Below are positions 48,891-59,853 of a stretch of 64,000 nucleotides of DNA, in pieces (the first letter of the stretch is position 1; each line of letters opens with the position of its first letter). A model generated the notes under the pieces. That model did no database searches and was not told where the DNA came from. It saw only the letters and a list, made by a program, of their open reading frames with translations. Both the position numbers and the translations under genes were made by a program. Origin of the DNA: Phylloscopus collybita (taxonomy: Eukaryota; Chordata; Aves; Passeriformes; Phylloscopidae); the NCBI GenBank assembly GCA_027886175.1, contig JAJNNQ010000137.1:1554001-1618000 (forward strand), given 5' to 3'.

Positions 48891-51199
48891 TGGTTTGTTC
48901 TGCAGTTTTTCTGTAGAAATCTGTAGGATTTCTCCATGGCCCTGCAGCACTAATTTACTCTATGTATAATTTTTTTATTATTTTTTTAAAGTAACCAGAG
49001 GAAGATGGATTAATCACTCAGACATGTTTAAGCTCTAAGTTGAGTTTGTATCTGATAGGAATTTCTTCAGAAGACTGATGAGGATGAATTAATTCATGTT
49101 CAGAAGGTGCAGGAAAAGCAAATTGCATAAATATGAGCATTAGGTTTCTGAACCCTTTTAAACACCTTTTTTTCTGTTGAAGATCTTCATCCAAGCCTGT
49201 CAAGTAGTTAAAAGTGTTTCCTAAATGTTTCTTATTCTGTTTCACACATGCTTCAAGATGAGAATTCAGAGAGGTTTCTCTCATGATAACAGAGAAGGAG
49301 AAGCCTTTTATGATGGAAATATTTGCAAGCAGGAGCAATTGTTTTTCATAATGAACTCCAGCCCATCCTCCACGTGCTGCAGCTGTAATTGTAATTATTT
49401 TTACTCGCTGTTTGCCCACAAGTCCAGGCAGTTACTTTGAAATAATTCCTAAACGCTGCTAGAAAATCACTTCGAAATTACCTTCTCTGTGCGCTTGGTT
49501 GGGAGCCAGAGGAGGGGGATAAGTGGCAGATTCAGAAATGAAAAAGTTAACTGACACTGGCTACAAGAAACAAAGGAAGAAGAAAATTTGCTAGAGGGAA
49601 TAGAGCAAGATATTGGAAAGCAAATAAGTGAACTAATCCGATTTCCTGGCGGTGAGTCTGGGCACTTGTGCTCGGGCTGAGCACACTCTGTGCTTTTCAT
49701 AAATTGAATTTATTGACTCCTCTTTCTTTCCTATCTTGCTTATAATTATCTCCCCCTCTCTTCTGTGTGCTCCTTATTTCTTGTGCTGTCTGTAATCTCA
49801 TGTCTCTATCTGTCCTTTTCTCCCCTCCTTAGAAAAGCCCTGAGAGTTGTTAATTCAGAGGGGTTTGACACATGGTTGTATCTTCCCTTGAAATCTCTTC
49901 CCAAAGTCATGAGAAGCTGGGGAGATAAATTAAACTCTGTTATTAATGTTTGCATGTTATTGTAATGATAATGCCAGTAATGGAGAGGAAAACTTAACCT
50001 AATGGAGCCATTAAGGGGAAGATATTTGGATTGTGGGTGGTGTTTATTTGTGCTGCCACTGCTGAAGTAACTCCAGCCAGACCATCTATGGCTTTTTAAT
50101 CCTTTTTCCTGCTTTTCCAGCCATGGATATGGACAATAGCTGTTGAAATACACATTTTGGAGGGTTGTTTTTTTTTTCTCAATTTTCCCCACCTTGAGCT
50201 ACAAGAAGTTCTGATTCTTACATAAAAACAAAACTAGTCCATGGTATAACAAACCTGTGCAATAATTTCCTGTTAAACCATTGAATTCCAGAAGGATTCA
50301 GGTCTCTGCAGGCAGGTGAGATTTAAGAGAACTTAAAATAACAAAACCAGCAGCTGCTGGTGCCTGACAGCCTGGCTACAAAATGTTATCCTTCAGCCTT
50401 GTAACCACTATTTTAATTTGTTGGATCAAGTAGGTCCTTAATTATGCATCCTAAATAGAATAAAACCAGGATTTTAGCCTCATCCTCCAGTATTTTTACT
50501 TGATACCAATTTCCACTCAAAGAGAAAAATACATGGAATTAGTGTATCTGGAAACACTGAATTGAAATGCAACAAAAAGACCTCATCATTTAACACTGCC
50601 CTCATGGAAGGAAGTTCATTATGGACCAGCTTCCCTCCTTGAAGCTATGTAAAAAAAAAATTAAATTAAATGCATTAATTTTAAAAGGCAAGAAAAAACC
50701 ACTAAAACCCCTCAAAATGTAGATAAAGCCAAAGCTTGGAACACCCCCATTTGTCTGAAGGTGAAATTTTGTGGGCAGAAATATGGATATGATGAACCAA
50801 TATGTGTAATATCTTTCCTTGGGACACTAAACAGAAGTAGCCCATTTTTTCTCAGATCCCTTGGGAGTTTCCTCTGTTAACTTGTGCAGTGTTAAATCAA
50901 CAGAAAGTTCATATTCAGCCCAGAGATGGCTTGGATTGAGTCTGTAATTCCTCTGCAAAAAGGAATTGTCCAGGTAGAGGAGCCTTCCTGAGCTTTCCAG
51001 AAATCTCCATGGGGTTGCCATGGATTGGAGGTTTTGGTAAAGGATGAAACTTGCCCAGATTTTTGTTTGCAAATGCACCCAGAGAGCACAAAACTGACTC
51101 CTTTGATTCCATCAGCCTCTTCTTCTCCCCTGTGGATTCTGGAGGATTTTGTGGACAGGCACCACCTGTTTGTGTGGAAGCCCTGGAGAATTTTGAAGT

Positions 51200-51425
51200 C
51201 AGAATTGTTAAGGTTGGAAAATACCTCCAGGATCATCGAGTCCAAGCATTCCCAGCACTGCCAAGGCCACCACTGACCATGTCCCCAAGTGCCAACTCCA
51301 CACTTTAAAGGGCTTTTAAATCCCTCCAGGAATGGGGACTCCACCTCTACCCCCTGGGCAGCTGTGCCAGGGCTGGACAATCCTTTTGGGAGAGACATTT
51401 TTCCTCAAATCCAATCCAAGTGCAG
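51200..51425 (-). mobile_element. CR1 LINE 3' region (second subtype)
   Basis: CAGAATTGTTAAGGTTGGAA, CCATGTCCCCAAGTGCCAAC, then GGGGACTCCACCTCTACCCC. Confidence 0.88.
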
Positions 51426-51777
51426 CTCTTCACCCTTGCAGGAGCTGGGTGGAATAGCACAGTTTACCAGGTGATTTTTAGGAATAATATGAGAATTTGG
51501 TTGAAGCCAAACCTGACATGGTTCTAATTCCCTTTATTGTTAATTTTCCCTAATTTCCATGACTGTGAGAATGCAGTCCAGACTTCCAAGCTGTACAGTG
51601 TTGCTCAGACACCCGAATCAGCTGTTTGGAGGTCACCTGTAAGATTTCAAGGTTTAAATTTGGGTTTGTTCCTGACATAAAGCCTCAGGATTATCAAATC
51701 CCTTCCTACCACTTCTTGCAAGGAGACTCATAATTAGTCCTTGCTCGTTTGATGGGTTTTGTAGGCAAGAAAAAAGG

Positions 51778-51903
51778 TTGGGGTTGGAAGGGGCCTCAAA
51801 GATCATCTCATTCCAACCCCTGCTATGGGCAGGGGCACCTTCCCACTATCCCAGTTGCTCCAAGCCCTGTCCAGTCTGGCTTGGAACATTTCCAGGGATG
51901 AGA
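51778..51903 (-). mobile_element. CR1 LINE 3' end, minus half of a back-to-back pair
   Basis: TTGGGGTTGGAAGGGGCCTC through GGAACATTTCCAGGGATGAG. Confidence 0.85.
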
Positions 51904-51917
51904 AACCTGGTCCAGTG

Positions 51918-51968
51918 AAAAGAATGAAATCATTTGGAAGGTCCTTTCCAACCCAAACCATTCCATGA
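51918..51968 (+). mobile_element. CR1 LINE 3' terminus, plus half of a back-to-back pair
   Basis: TGGAAGGTCCTTTCCAACCC then AAACCATTCCATGACC. Only the last 50 or so bases are present. Confidence 0.75.
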
Positions 51969-52635
51969 CCTGTGGTTCTGTAGTGAAGCCCAAGATGAGT
52001 GCAACATGTTCCGACTGTTGGGGGTTTTGATTCTGACTCAGAACTTGGGATGGAGCCAGGTGAGGGATACTGAGTGTTGGATCTTTTCAGGATATTTTTC
52101 CTCAAGAGTGTAATTGCTGGGAATGGGATTTTAGGTGTTTTAATTTCCTTTAATTAGCCACAGCACTAAAGCCATGGCAGCATGAGGGGAGATGAAAATG
52201 GATCATTAGTGAGACTCTTCAGGCCTCCAAAGCACTACCTTGTTGAGTCCTCAGATTGCTTCATTCTGCTTCTGTGACTTGTCTCTGGCCTGATGTGTTT
52301 ATCAACAATGTTTCTGGTTGTGTATTTTCATTTTAAAAAAATTGCAGATCTTAGGAAGGAATTGTAGCCAAACTTCAGGGAGTGTCTGGAATAACTCAAG
52401 AGTTACTGAGATGTGTGTTTCTCCCTCTCTCTTCCCTCCCCTCTGATCATTTTTGCAGCAGAGACTGCTTGGGAGAGGAGGATAAAGGCATTGTCCGAAT
52501 CAAGCACAAGACCATCAACTAATTTCAGCAGAAGAGCTTTTTTTTTTTTTTCCTCCCCGAGAACGATCCAGCAGCCCATTTGCAGGGCAGCCCAATAAAG
52601 AGAAGAAGTGGAAGAGCCATTTGAAGGGCAGCATC

Positions 52636-52905
52636 CTCACGGCTCAATCAGCGGGAGCGCTCGAGAAGCCGAGACCTGGATCTTATTCCATCAGAGCTCG
52701 CCCGCCCGAGCCCGCTGTTCCGCCTTATCAAAGCCCACTTATTGGTGATTGAAGGAAGGGAAAGAAAAGAACCTTTCTCTGACCTCAGAGAGGGGAGATA
52801 TCCTTCAAATGCTGCTATTTCACTGTAGAATCTCCTCAGAAACATCTCTCTGTCGGAGGCAGGGGGGTGTAACCCTCGCCGCGCCGGGATGCGGCCGTTC
52901 CTCAG
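52636..52905. other. CpG-dense stretch
   Basis: Two clusters, 52636-52730 (about ten CpGs, for example GCGGGAGCGCTCGAG and CTCGCCCGCCCGAG) and 52871-52905 (CTCGCCGCGCCGGGATGCGG). They stand out from the CpG-poor intron. They could be an intronic regulatory element; no exon or TATA box was identified. Confidence 0.5.
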
Positions 52906-53442
52906 GAGCAGCTGCTGGTCCCGGTGTCAGAGTTCTCCTCGCAGTGTAGGATTGTAAATTCTGCTTCAACTTATTTCCCCAAATGCCCTGGCTCTCTCTG
53001 AAGGCCTTCTGCTGGAATGATGTTCGTGTTCCAACGCTTAGGGTGCTCCATGGCCTTTATTTCCGTGGGATGGTTCTGTTGTGCTCCTCGCTCCTATCAA
53101 GTCCTGACAAAAACGCCTCGCTCTGTACCAACAATAAATCTATTTTATGCACAAGATTGATGCTGCAGTCTGTCTCCCTTCCACTCCTCGGGGGCGGGTG
53201 GTGTTCCCTCTGCTGTGTCAATCACGCTTTCCCAGCAGATGTTGTTGCTGAAGCTTTCAAGCACAGACTTTCATGCTCAACCAGCCCTGGTGTCAAGAAC
53301 GGGGCTTGGATTGAGCTGTTTTCCATCACAGCCACCTAAAAGGATCCCACGTGATGGGAGTGTTGTCATTTATCCACCAGCACTTCCCTCCTTGGGAAAT
53401 GCTTGTGAATGGAGCACCACAAGCTCTTATTACCTGGAGAGG

Positions 53443-53596
53443 TTATGGGTTCCCCATCCCTGGGAGTGTCCCAGGTCAGGTTGGATGGGGCTTGGAGCAA
53501 CCTGGGATGGTGGAAGGTGTCCCTGCCCATGGCAGGGCATTGGAATGACATGGTTTTAAGGTCCCTTCTCACCCAAACCATTCTGGGATTCTGTGA
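53443..53596 (+). mobile_element. CR1 LINE 3' end
   Basis: GGGTTCCCCATCCCTGGGAG through CCTTCTCACCCAAACCATTC and TGGGATTCTGTGA. Confidence 0.9.
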
Positions 53597-54161
53597 AAGG
53601 GCAGAAACCCCTCCAGACTCTCCAAACCAGCCTTGTGCAAGCACCCAGTTTCCTTTAATTCTTTTTCTTCAGGTAAAAACTGCCTCACTCCTTGTCCCAA
53701 GCAATCTTAGAAGGGACTTTTTACACAGTAGTGAAAGTAATGATGTCAAATGAGCAGCCAGTCTGGAGCCTTCTGCTGTTTATTTACCTGTTCTCCCTCT
53801 CTAATTGGCTGTGTTTGAACCTCATCCTACTGAACAACTGTGGGTGCACCTGTGGATCTCATTTATTATTCATGCAAAATATTACCAGTGACTTCCCTAA
53901 TTATCAAGATGCTTTGTGAGCACTGTTTAATTAAGGATTTTTTTTTTATGCTACCCAGAGAAGCTGGGATATTTTATTTTTTTTTACATGCCAAGCAACT
54001 GTAATGTTGGTGGGAGGGGAGGGTCCTGGAGTTCAACATCAGGTGCCAGGTAAACTGAAACAACAGGGACATAAGCACCATGTTTACACGGTGACTTGCT
54101 GTAGTGTTTACAAATCAGCTAACTCACAAATCCTTCTCTCTAATGTTCTCTTTTGTAACAG

Positions 54162-54389
54162 AGAGCCAAGAAGTTGGCAGAGCCAGCCTTGCCAGACTCA
54201 GAATTGGCAGCAAAACGCAGCATAGAGGAAAAGCAGACGTTTTTCAGGCCAGATGATGCTGTAAAATCAGGGGAAGAGCTGTGTCGGGAAGGAAGGTCTC
54301 TGTTACTGCCAAATGTTTATTGGTTTCTCATCCTGACAGCCTTGAGCAATGAGAGTCAGCCTTGCCTGCTTTGTTCCAACTGTGTTTGA
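54162..54389 (+). CDS. Possible alternative 3'-terminal exon of CHCHD3 (speculative)
   Basis: A good polypyrimidine acceptor (TTCTCTTTTGTAACAG) is followed in phase 0, the phase the CHCH exon requires, by 75 open codons and a TGA at 54387-54389. The first 45 or so residues (RAKKLAEPALPDSELAAKRS and on to PDDAVKSGEELCREGR) are charged and protein-like. The rest is hydrophobic and cysteine-rich and looks non-coding. Known mammalian CHCHD3 ends seven residues after the CHCH exon, so this would be a lineage-specific or alternative end, or a chance open frame. No polyadenylation signal was identified close behind it. I do not recognise the sequence. Confidence 0.18.
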   Translation, partial: RAKKLAEPALPDSELAAKRSIEEKQTFFRPDDAVKSGEELCREGRSLLLPNVYWFLILTALSNESQPCLLCSNCV

Positions 54390-54512
54390 GGTGTTGTGTT
54401 CTTTAAACATCTTCTGTGGCATCAGGGGTGGCATCTGCAGCCTGTGTGGCTTGGGGGAGGCTGGTGGCAGCAGCAGGGGTGCTTTAAAAGTGGCCTTGGT
54501 GAGGGCTTCAGC

Positions 54513-54570
54513 ACTGTCCTTGGTGTGGAGATTAGAACTGTTCCTGGTGTGGACTTTAAAACTGTCCATG
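54513..54570. repeat. 24-bp tandem repeat, left part (split by an LTR)
   Basis: Units of about ACTGTCCTTGGTGTGGACTT start at 54513, 54537 and 54561. The array resumes after the LTR at 55065 with GGTGTGGACTCAGAACTGTC. Confidence 0.8.
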
Positions 54571-55064
54571 TGTTGCAGCAGCCCTCTTGTTAGAGGGTAG
54601 AAATGAGCTGAGACACAGACTCCTTGTTTATCACAGCATGAAAAGAGTCCTGATTTATTCCTCTTTACAGCTCAGCCATCCTGACTCCAACCATTCCCTG
54701 ACCCTGGCTGCAGCAAGCTCCTGCTGTAGGTTTCCACTGCAGCCTCTAACTGCTGGTGATTTCCTGTTGAACTCTTGATTGCAGGGATCAGTGTGCAGAC
54801 TGTGATTGCAGCTTTTACCCAGCCAGACTGTGACTTCTGGTTCCAACAACAGCTCTCACTGCAGACCCTGACTGACCTCACAGCAGGAATTCTCTCTCCC
54901 CAGGATCCTTCGTCATCATCCCCCTCACCAGCTAACCCACTTCCTTTTATCACACTTATCTTTATTGGCTATAGCTGTGACTCCTCAGGGGCCAGGCTGA
55001 ATTGGGTAATTAACACAGCTGTTACTTACCAGGGGCAAGGTCACCTGTATTCCCTTCTCCAGCA
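54571..55064 (-). mobile_element. Solo LTR of an endogenous retrovirus, 494 bp
   Basis: The plus strand reads TGTTGCAGCAG...TCTCCAGCA, so the element has TG...CA ends. It is flanked by TCCATG (54565-54570) and TCCGTG (55065-55070), a 6-bp target duplication with one mismatch. On the minus strand a CCAATAAAG element (about 54961) and GATAAAAGG (about 54944) precede AATAAA (54654-54659), giving the U3-R-U5 order. It lies antisense to CHCHD3 and contains no retroviral genes. Confidence 0.87.
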
Positions 55065-55107
55065 TCCGTGGTGTGGACTCAGAACTGTCCTTGGTGTGGA
55101 CAACCTT
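55065..55107. repeat. 24-bp tandem repeat, right part
   Basis: Continuation of the array at 54513-54570 after the LTR: GGTGTGGACTCAGAACTGTC then CTTGGTGTGGAC. Confidence 0.8.
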
Positions 55108-55313
55108 TGCCTCTAAAGCAGAGCAGTAATTCTGGATATTTCTGGAGTTTCACCACCACCTCTCCTTTTGTGTACCTGCATCCCTGTCCTGCTGTAGGGT
55201 GTTTGATTTCTTCCTTCTCCCCACTTGCTGGTGTGGGTGCTGAAATCTTAAAATCTTGGAAGTTTCCTGTGGTTTTTGAGTATGGAAAACCTATGGAGAA
55301 GTTTCCCTCCTAT

Positions 55314-56306
55314 TCATGACTTTATGATTCTGTGCCCTTCTTCAACACCTGCAGATCCCAAACCAGCACCAGCTCTTGGTGACAGCAGGAGCTGCTGGGA
55401 CAGAGCAAGGCCAGCCTCCTTCACAAGTAGCAGGGACAGAGAGAGTGGAGAAATGCCAGGATTTTTTTCCAGGGTGTCAAATCTGATTTGCAGGACCCAG
55501 AAATAGTTGTTTTTCCTGTGCCAGGTGACAGCACGCTGCATCTCCCTGCCCATGGTCAGTCGTGTTCCATCAGGAGCTGGGTGCTGCCAGGTAAAAGCAG
55601 ACAAGGGTTTAGATTTGGGTGCAGACAGCTGCAGATGTGGATTTTGTGACCTGCTCAGCCCATTATTTGTGATGGTTTGTGTTGAGCTGACACTTTGGGA
55701 GTTAGCTGGAGACACAAGAGGGGATGTGGGAGGAGAGAGCAGAGGAGCCCAAGCTCCTGCAGCTGGAGAATCCTTTCTGTGCTCAGCTTCTCCCAGCTCT
55801 TCCCACAAAACCTTCTGGGGGCCATGGCCAGCATTAGTGACACCACTCATGTCCCTGACTTCCAGCCCTGACTCCCTGAGGAGCTGGGGGCTATTCCCAC
55901 TGCCACAGCAGAGTTCAGGGCAGCAGTGAGGGACCCCCAGAGCCCAGGGCAGGATCCATGTGGAGATTTGGAAAGTGGCAAGGTGAGGAGGTGAGGCACG
56001 GTGGCAGGGATGCTGCTGAGGGGTTCTGCTGGTGACCCTGCTCTGTGTTGGCTCTGTCACCTCCCTGGCCACTCTCAGAAGTGTCAAACAGGGCCTGGGA
56101 GCAAGGGCATGTCTGGTTTGATCATCAATGTTCAGCAGCCAAGGATCTGGGGCAGCATCTGCCCCTCCCTGGGGAACAGGGACAGAACCTGAGCTTGGCC
56201 ATGGTGTAAGGGGACCTGGGTCTTCAGGTCCTGGAGAGAGGCAGCAAAATTCCAGGAGAACGTGGGGCACTGAGCCAGGGCATCTCTGCAAGAATGTCAG
56301 CTCCAT
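55314..56306 (-). CDS. Unrecognised 330-codon open frame antisense to CHCHD3
   Basis: This is the longest open frame in the window, with an ATG start and a TGA stop. The predicted protein is rich in Leu, Pro, Ser and Gly, has no visible domain, signal peptide or repeated motif, and resembles no family I know. It lies between two antisense-oriented solo LTRs (54571-55064 and 56645-57116). The second would drive transcription leftward into it. Intronic GC of about 55 percent makes 330 stop-free codons uncommon but not impossible. It may be chance or part of an unannotated transcript. Confidence 0.12.
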   Translation of the reverse strand: MELTFLQRCPGSVPHVLLEFCCLSPGPEDPGPLTPWPSSGSVPVPQGGADAAPDPWLLNIDDQTRHALAPRPCLTLLRVAREVTEPTQSRVTSRTPQQHPCHRASPPHLATFQISTWILPWALGVPHCCPELCCGSGNSPQLLRESGLEVRDMSGVTNAGHGPQKVLWEELGEAEHRKDSPAAGAWAPLLSPPTSPLVSPANSQSVSSTQTITNNGLSRSQNPHLQLSAPKSKPLSAFTWQHPAPDGTRLTMGREMQRAVTWHRKNNYFWVLQIRFDTLEKNPGISPLSLSLLLVKEAGLALSQQLLLSPRAGAGLGSAGVEEGHRIIKS

Positions 56307-56322
56307 GTGAACAAAGACACTG

Positions 56323-56370
56323 GGTAATTAGAGAGGTAATTAGTTTGGTAATTACTGAGGTAATTAGTTT
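56323..56370. repeat. 12-bp tandem repeat with four TAATTA motifs
   Basis: TAATTA occurs at 56325, 56337, 56349 and 56361, exactly 12 bp apart, within units of GGTAATTAGNNN type. TAATTA is the palindromic core bound by many homeodomain proteins. Confidence 0.9.
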
Positions 56371-56644
56371 GATTCTCTCTCAAGCCAGTAACTGCTGGGA
56401 AGTGCTGGAGGGAGCACCTTGAGTTTCAGGCTGCAGCAGCCCCCCAGGGTTAACCCTTCACCCCCTGCATGGCAAGCTGCAGCTGACATTGGTGAAAATG
56501 GGGTGGTTTGGAGGGAAAATAACCCTAAACCCCCAGTTTGTCAGAGGTCTTGTGCCCAAAAACTTTTGAGCCACCTTCTGATGACACCCACAAGTGCCTG
56601 TGCCATGGTCAGGGCAGGATTTAAGGCAGATCACCCAGCAGTGG

Positions 56645-57116
56645 TGATGCCTTGGGAAGGCTGACCTGGAACAGAGACTGGACAGAGCTAAAGAATAAAG
56701 GAGATATTTATTCAAAGGCCTTTAGGGCACACCTTGGGCAGAACAAGAGCCTGGCCTGGCCACCCAAGGTGGACCCAAAATGGTCACAAAATGGACAACC
56801 AGTCAGGAGGTCTCACACTTTGATCAGTTTTGGTCCATTTGCATTTTGGGTTTAATTGTCCAATTACAGCTTCAGATTATGAAGAAGTCCCTTCCTTCTT
56901 CTTTTCTCTCTTCATTCCACCACTGTTTGTTCATTTGGGTCTGAAAACTTTTAACAGTTGTACTTGATCTTCAGCAGGAAAAGGATTTGTTTTGTCTCCC
57001 TGCTCTGTGAAGAGCTGAGTGACACTGAATGTGAGGCTCAGAACTGCACCCCTAGTTGTGTGTAGCAACAGCAGCACAGAATCTGGAAAACATGAAAGCT
57101 CAAACTTAAGCCATCA
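56645..57116 (-). mobile_element. Solo LTR of an endogenous retrovirus, 472 bp
   Basis: The plus strand begins TGATGCC and ends GCCATCA, an imperfect terminal inverted repeat of TG...CA form. GTGG occurs immediately on both sides (56641-56644 and 57117-57120), a 4-bp target duplication typical of class I ERVs. On the minus strand AATAAATATCTCC (56707-56712) is followed by a U5-like segment TTTAGCTCTGTCC. No internal genes are present. Transcription from it would run leftward through the ORF at 55314-56306. Confidence 0.83.
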
Positions 57117-57295
57117 GTGGTGTGTTTATTGGAAGATTTTGTATTTCCTTAAGAATGCTGGGGACACTTTTTGGGGAGCTGTTTGGAAGTGTCCCAGTTG
57201 ATGATGGTGCTGAGGTTGATCCCTCTTCCTTTTATTGGATCCCTCACATCCCTTCACCCCTGAGCTGCTTTGCTGGTTCAGCAGAGGCATTCTAT

Positions 57296-57416
57296 GGAAT
57301 TCCAGATTGGGTTGGGTGGGAAGGGACCTTCCAGATCATGTCATCCCACACCCTTGCCATGGGCAGGGGACACCTTCCACAAACCCCATCCAACCTGGCC
57401 TTGGAGCCGTTTCCAG
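57296..57416 (-). mobile_element. CR1 LINE 3' end
   Basis: CCAGATTGGGTTGGGTGGGA through CATCCAACCTGGCCTTGGAG. Confidence 0.87.
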
Positions 57417-58302
57417 CTTGTGGTGCAGCTCAGCAGCTGAAGTTTTTCTGCCTGTGTCGTGTAAAACCAGGTACTTCCTGCCCACCCTGCCCAGGAGAAC
57501 CATCCCTCCTTCCTCAGCCAGTCCTGTGGGTGGACAGGGCAGTGCAGCTGTCCCAATGATCCCAAAACGAAGATCAAACTGCCAGTGCTCATTTGGGAGG
57601 CTGGAGCTGCAGGAAGTGGATCTAATTCCCCAGTGAACTGCAAACTAAGCAGATTTCTTCCTCGTGTTCATCTGTTGCTGATACAGAAATAGCAGGGCTG
57701 GGAGGGACTTGGCACCTGCTGGAGTCCACTATTCCATAAAAACTGAGAGCAAGAAATTCACAAGTTTGAGCGTGGTAGAGGGATCAGATCTGCAAAGGGT
57801 TCAGTGGATGAGGTGTAGTGGGAGCAAGGAGGTGAAAGTCCATTAATGGATGAAACCTTTTTGCCAGACATGAGAATTCACTGGATCTCTCTCCTGTTTC
57901 CTATGTCAGGTAGTGAGAACTTTTTTTCCCCCCTTCTCAGTTTTAATACTATTAACACTTGGCCTGCTTTGAAAAGGTCGAAGTCAGCTTCAATGTCTTC
58001 TAATCAGTGAAAAGCAGGCAAACAAGAAATCTGTATCCCAGAGCTGCCTTTAAACAGCAGAGCCTGATGTGTTATAAAGGAGTTTGCAGCATTAGGTGAG
58101 GTCTGCCTGATAGCCAGGGGGAGTTTGAGGGCAAGGAAAGGGCTCTGATCTCTGTTTTTGCTGAAAGTCCCACTCCTGGAATTGGGCAGACAAATGAAAC
58201 TTCTGCTTTTGCCTGAAAAAATTACCTTTGCCACGAGAAGTCTGTGACCAGGATCCAGCTGCAGCTGCAGGAGCACAGGAAAGGAACAGAGCAGGAGAGG
58301 AT

Positions 58303-58365
58303 TTGTGGTTTTACAAGAGGGAAGTTGATCCTGTTGTGGTTTTACAAGGGGGAAGTTGATCCCGT
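58303..58365. repeat. 31-bp direct duplication
   Basis: TTGTGGTTTTACAAGAGGGA and the following 11 bases are repeated immediately with two substitutions (starts at 58303 and 58334). Confidence 0.92.
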
Positions 58366-59125
58366 TGCTGTTAATGGGAATAATGTGAAGTGCTGGGAAT
58401 GGGACACCTGAGGTAGATGGAACTTATTTAGAAAGAAAACCACTTTTTTTAGCATCAAACAGAAAGGGAATCTCCCAGCTCCTGTGCCTTGGTCCCAGTT
58501 TGGTGTCAGAGGGGCAGCAAGGGAATGTTGTGGCAAACGAGTGCCCGAGTTCTTTGTTCCTGCAGGTTTGGGGGAAAATTGCTGGAGAGAAGAGGTGGGA
58601 GAGAGACAGCAAGGGATTTAAATAACCTCCAGTGAAACAAGAGCTGGTTGTGATCCACCCCAGGCCCTCTGGAGTGGGTGTTTTCCCAGGAAGCACCCTG
58701 AGTTCTGGGATATGCACCTGATCAGAATCATTCACTCCACCAGTGAGCTCCGTGTGCTCCTTGGGTGCCCAGTGCAGCCTCAGGGAGCCTCTGAAGTGGC
58801 ATCACTGTGAATCACCACTGAGTCTGGCTTTGCTCTGGGGTTTTTTTTTTCCTTTAAATGGAAGGATTTTAGTCTGACGTGGCAGCACTTTGGGGGGTTT
58901 GAGCAAAGCTGTTACCAAGGAACCAGAGAGAGAATCAAACCCGTGTGTGTTATCAGACCTTGGTGAGTGACTCGGGGCTCCCACAGAGCCCCTGCTCTTC
59001 GCTGGGCTGCTCCTCCCACTACCTGGGGTCACCCTCTTGGTGGCCTTTCAGGTCCTTCCCTTCTGCTGCCCAGCAAGGCTGGAGCTTCCTGCAGGTCCCA
59101 GGACACCCCGTGCTCAAGGTGAGGT

Positions 59126-59244
59126 CATGGAAATTGTTCAGGTTGGAAAAGATCTTAAACATCATCAGATCCAACCATCAACCCACCACCCCACGTCCTC
59201 AAGTGCCACCTCCAGGTGTTTTTTGAACATTCCAGGTGGTGGGA
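59126..59244 (-). mobile_element. CR1 LINE 3' fragment (second subtype, degraded)
   Basis: TTGTTCAGGTTGGAAAAGAT, CCTCAAGTGCCACCTCCAGG, then GGTGGTGGGACTC. Confidence 0.75.
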
Positions 59245-59374
59245 CTCAGGACCAGGGGTCCAAGAGGTGGTTTCACCTTCCTTCTTTCTCCCCTGTTGAA
59301 CCCACCAGAATTTGAGTTTTGGTCTGCACGAGAGATGCCGAGTGCTCCATGGGGGTCACCCAGGTTGGACATCA

Positions 59375-59574
59375 GCAGGAATTTCTCCATGGAGAGGGTG
59401 CTTCAGGCCTTGGAAGGGGCTGCCCAGGGAGGTTTGGAGTGCCCATCCCTGGAGGTGTCCAAGGAATTCCTGGATGTGGCACTCAGTGCTCTGGGCTGGT
59501 GACAAGGAGGGCATCGAGCACAGCTGGGACTCGATGGTTTCAGAGATCTCCAACCCCAGTGATCCTGTGACCAG
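59375..59574 (+). mobile_element. CR1 LINE 3' fragment (second subtype)
   Basis: GGCTGCCCAGGGAGGTTTGG, GATGTGGCACTCAGTGCTCT, then CTCCAACCCCAGTGATCCTG. Confidence 0.8.
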
Positions 59575-59853
59575 GGGATGTGGTTTCTAATCTGAGCATC
59601 ACTAAATGCATCATTCAGCCTTTTCATGCCTCTGATTCCTGGTGGAAATAACTCTGCCAGGCTGGAGAAGGCTCCGTGGGTGCTGGAGGAGAGGACGAGC
59701 AGGCACAGGATGTGTCATGGACCCACCAAAGGTCTGGCTCTGGCTGGCTGGGTGGCTGCTTCTCTTCCTGTTCCTGAGTTTGGCTTTGGACAAGCTGAAT
59801 TAAGGACTACTGTTGGATCTGTCCTGGAGCTGCGTGGCCACCGTGTCCTCCCT

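Noticed and set aside
54655..54660. Polyadenylation signal for CHCHD3
   Set aside because: The AATAAA there is on the minus strand and belongs to the antisense LTR.
54571..57116. A single provirus with two LTRs flanking 55065-56644
   Set aside because: The two LTRs have unrelated sequences and different target duplications, and the interval has no retroviral genes.
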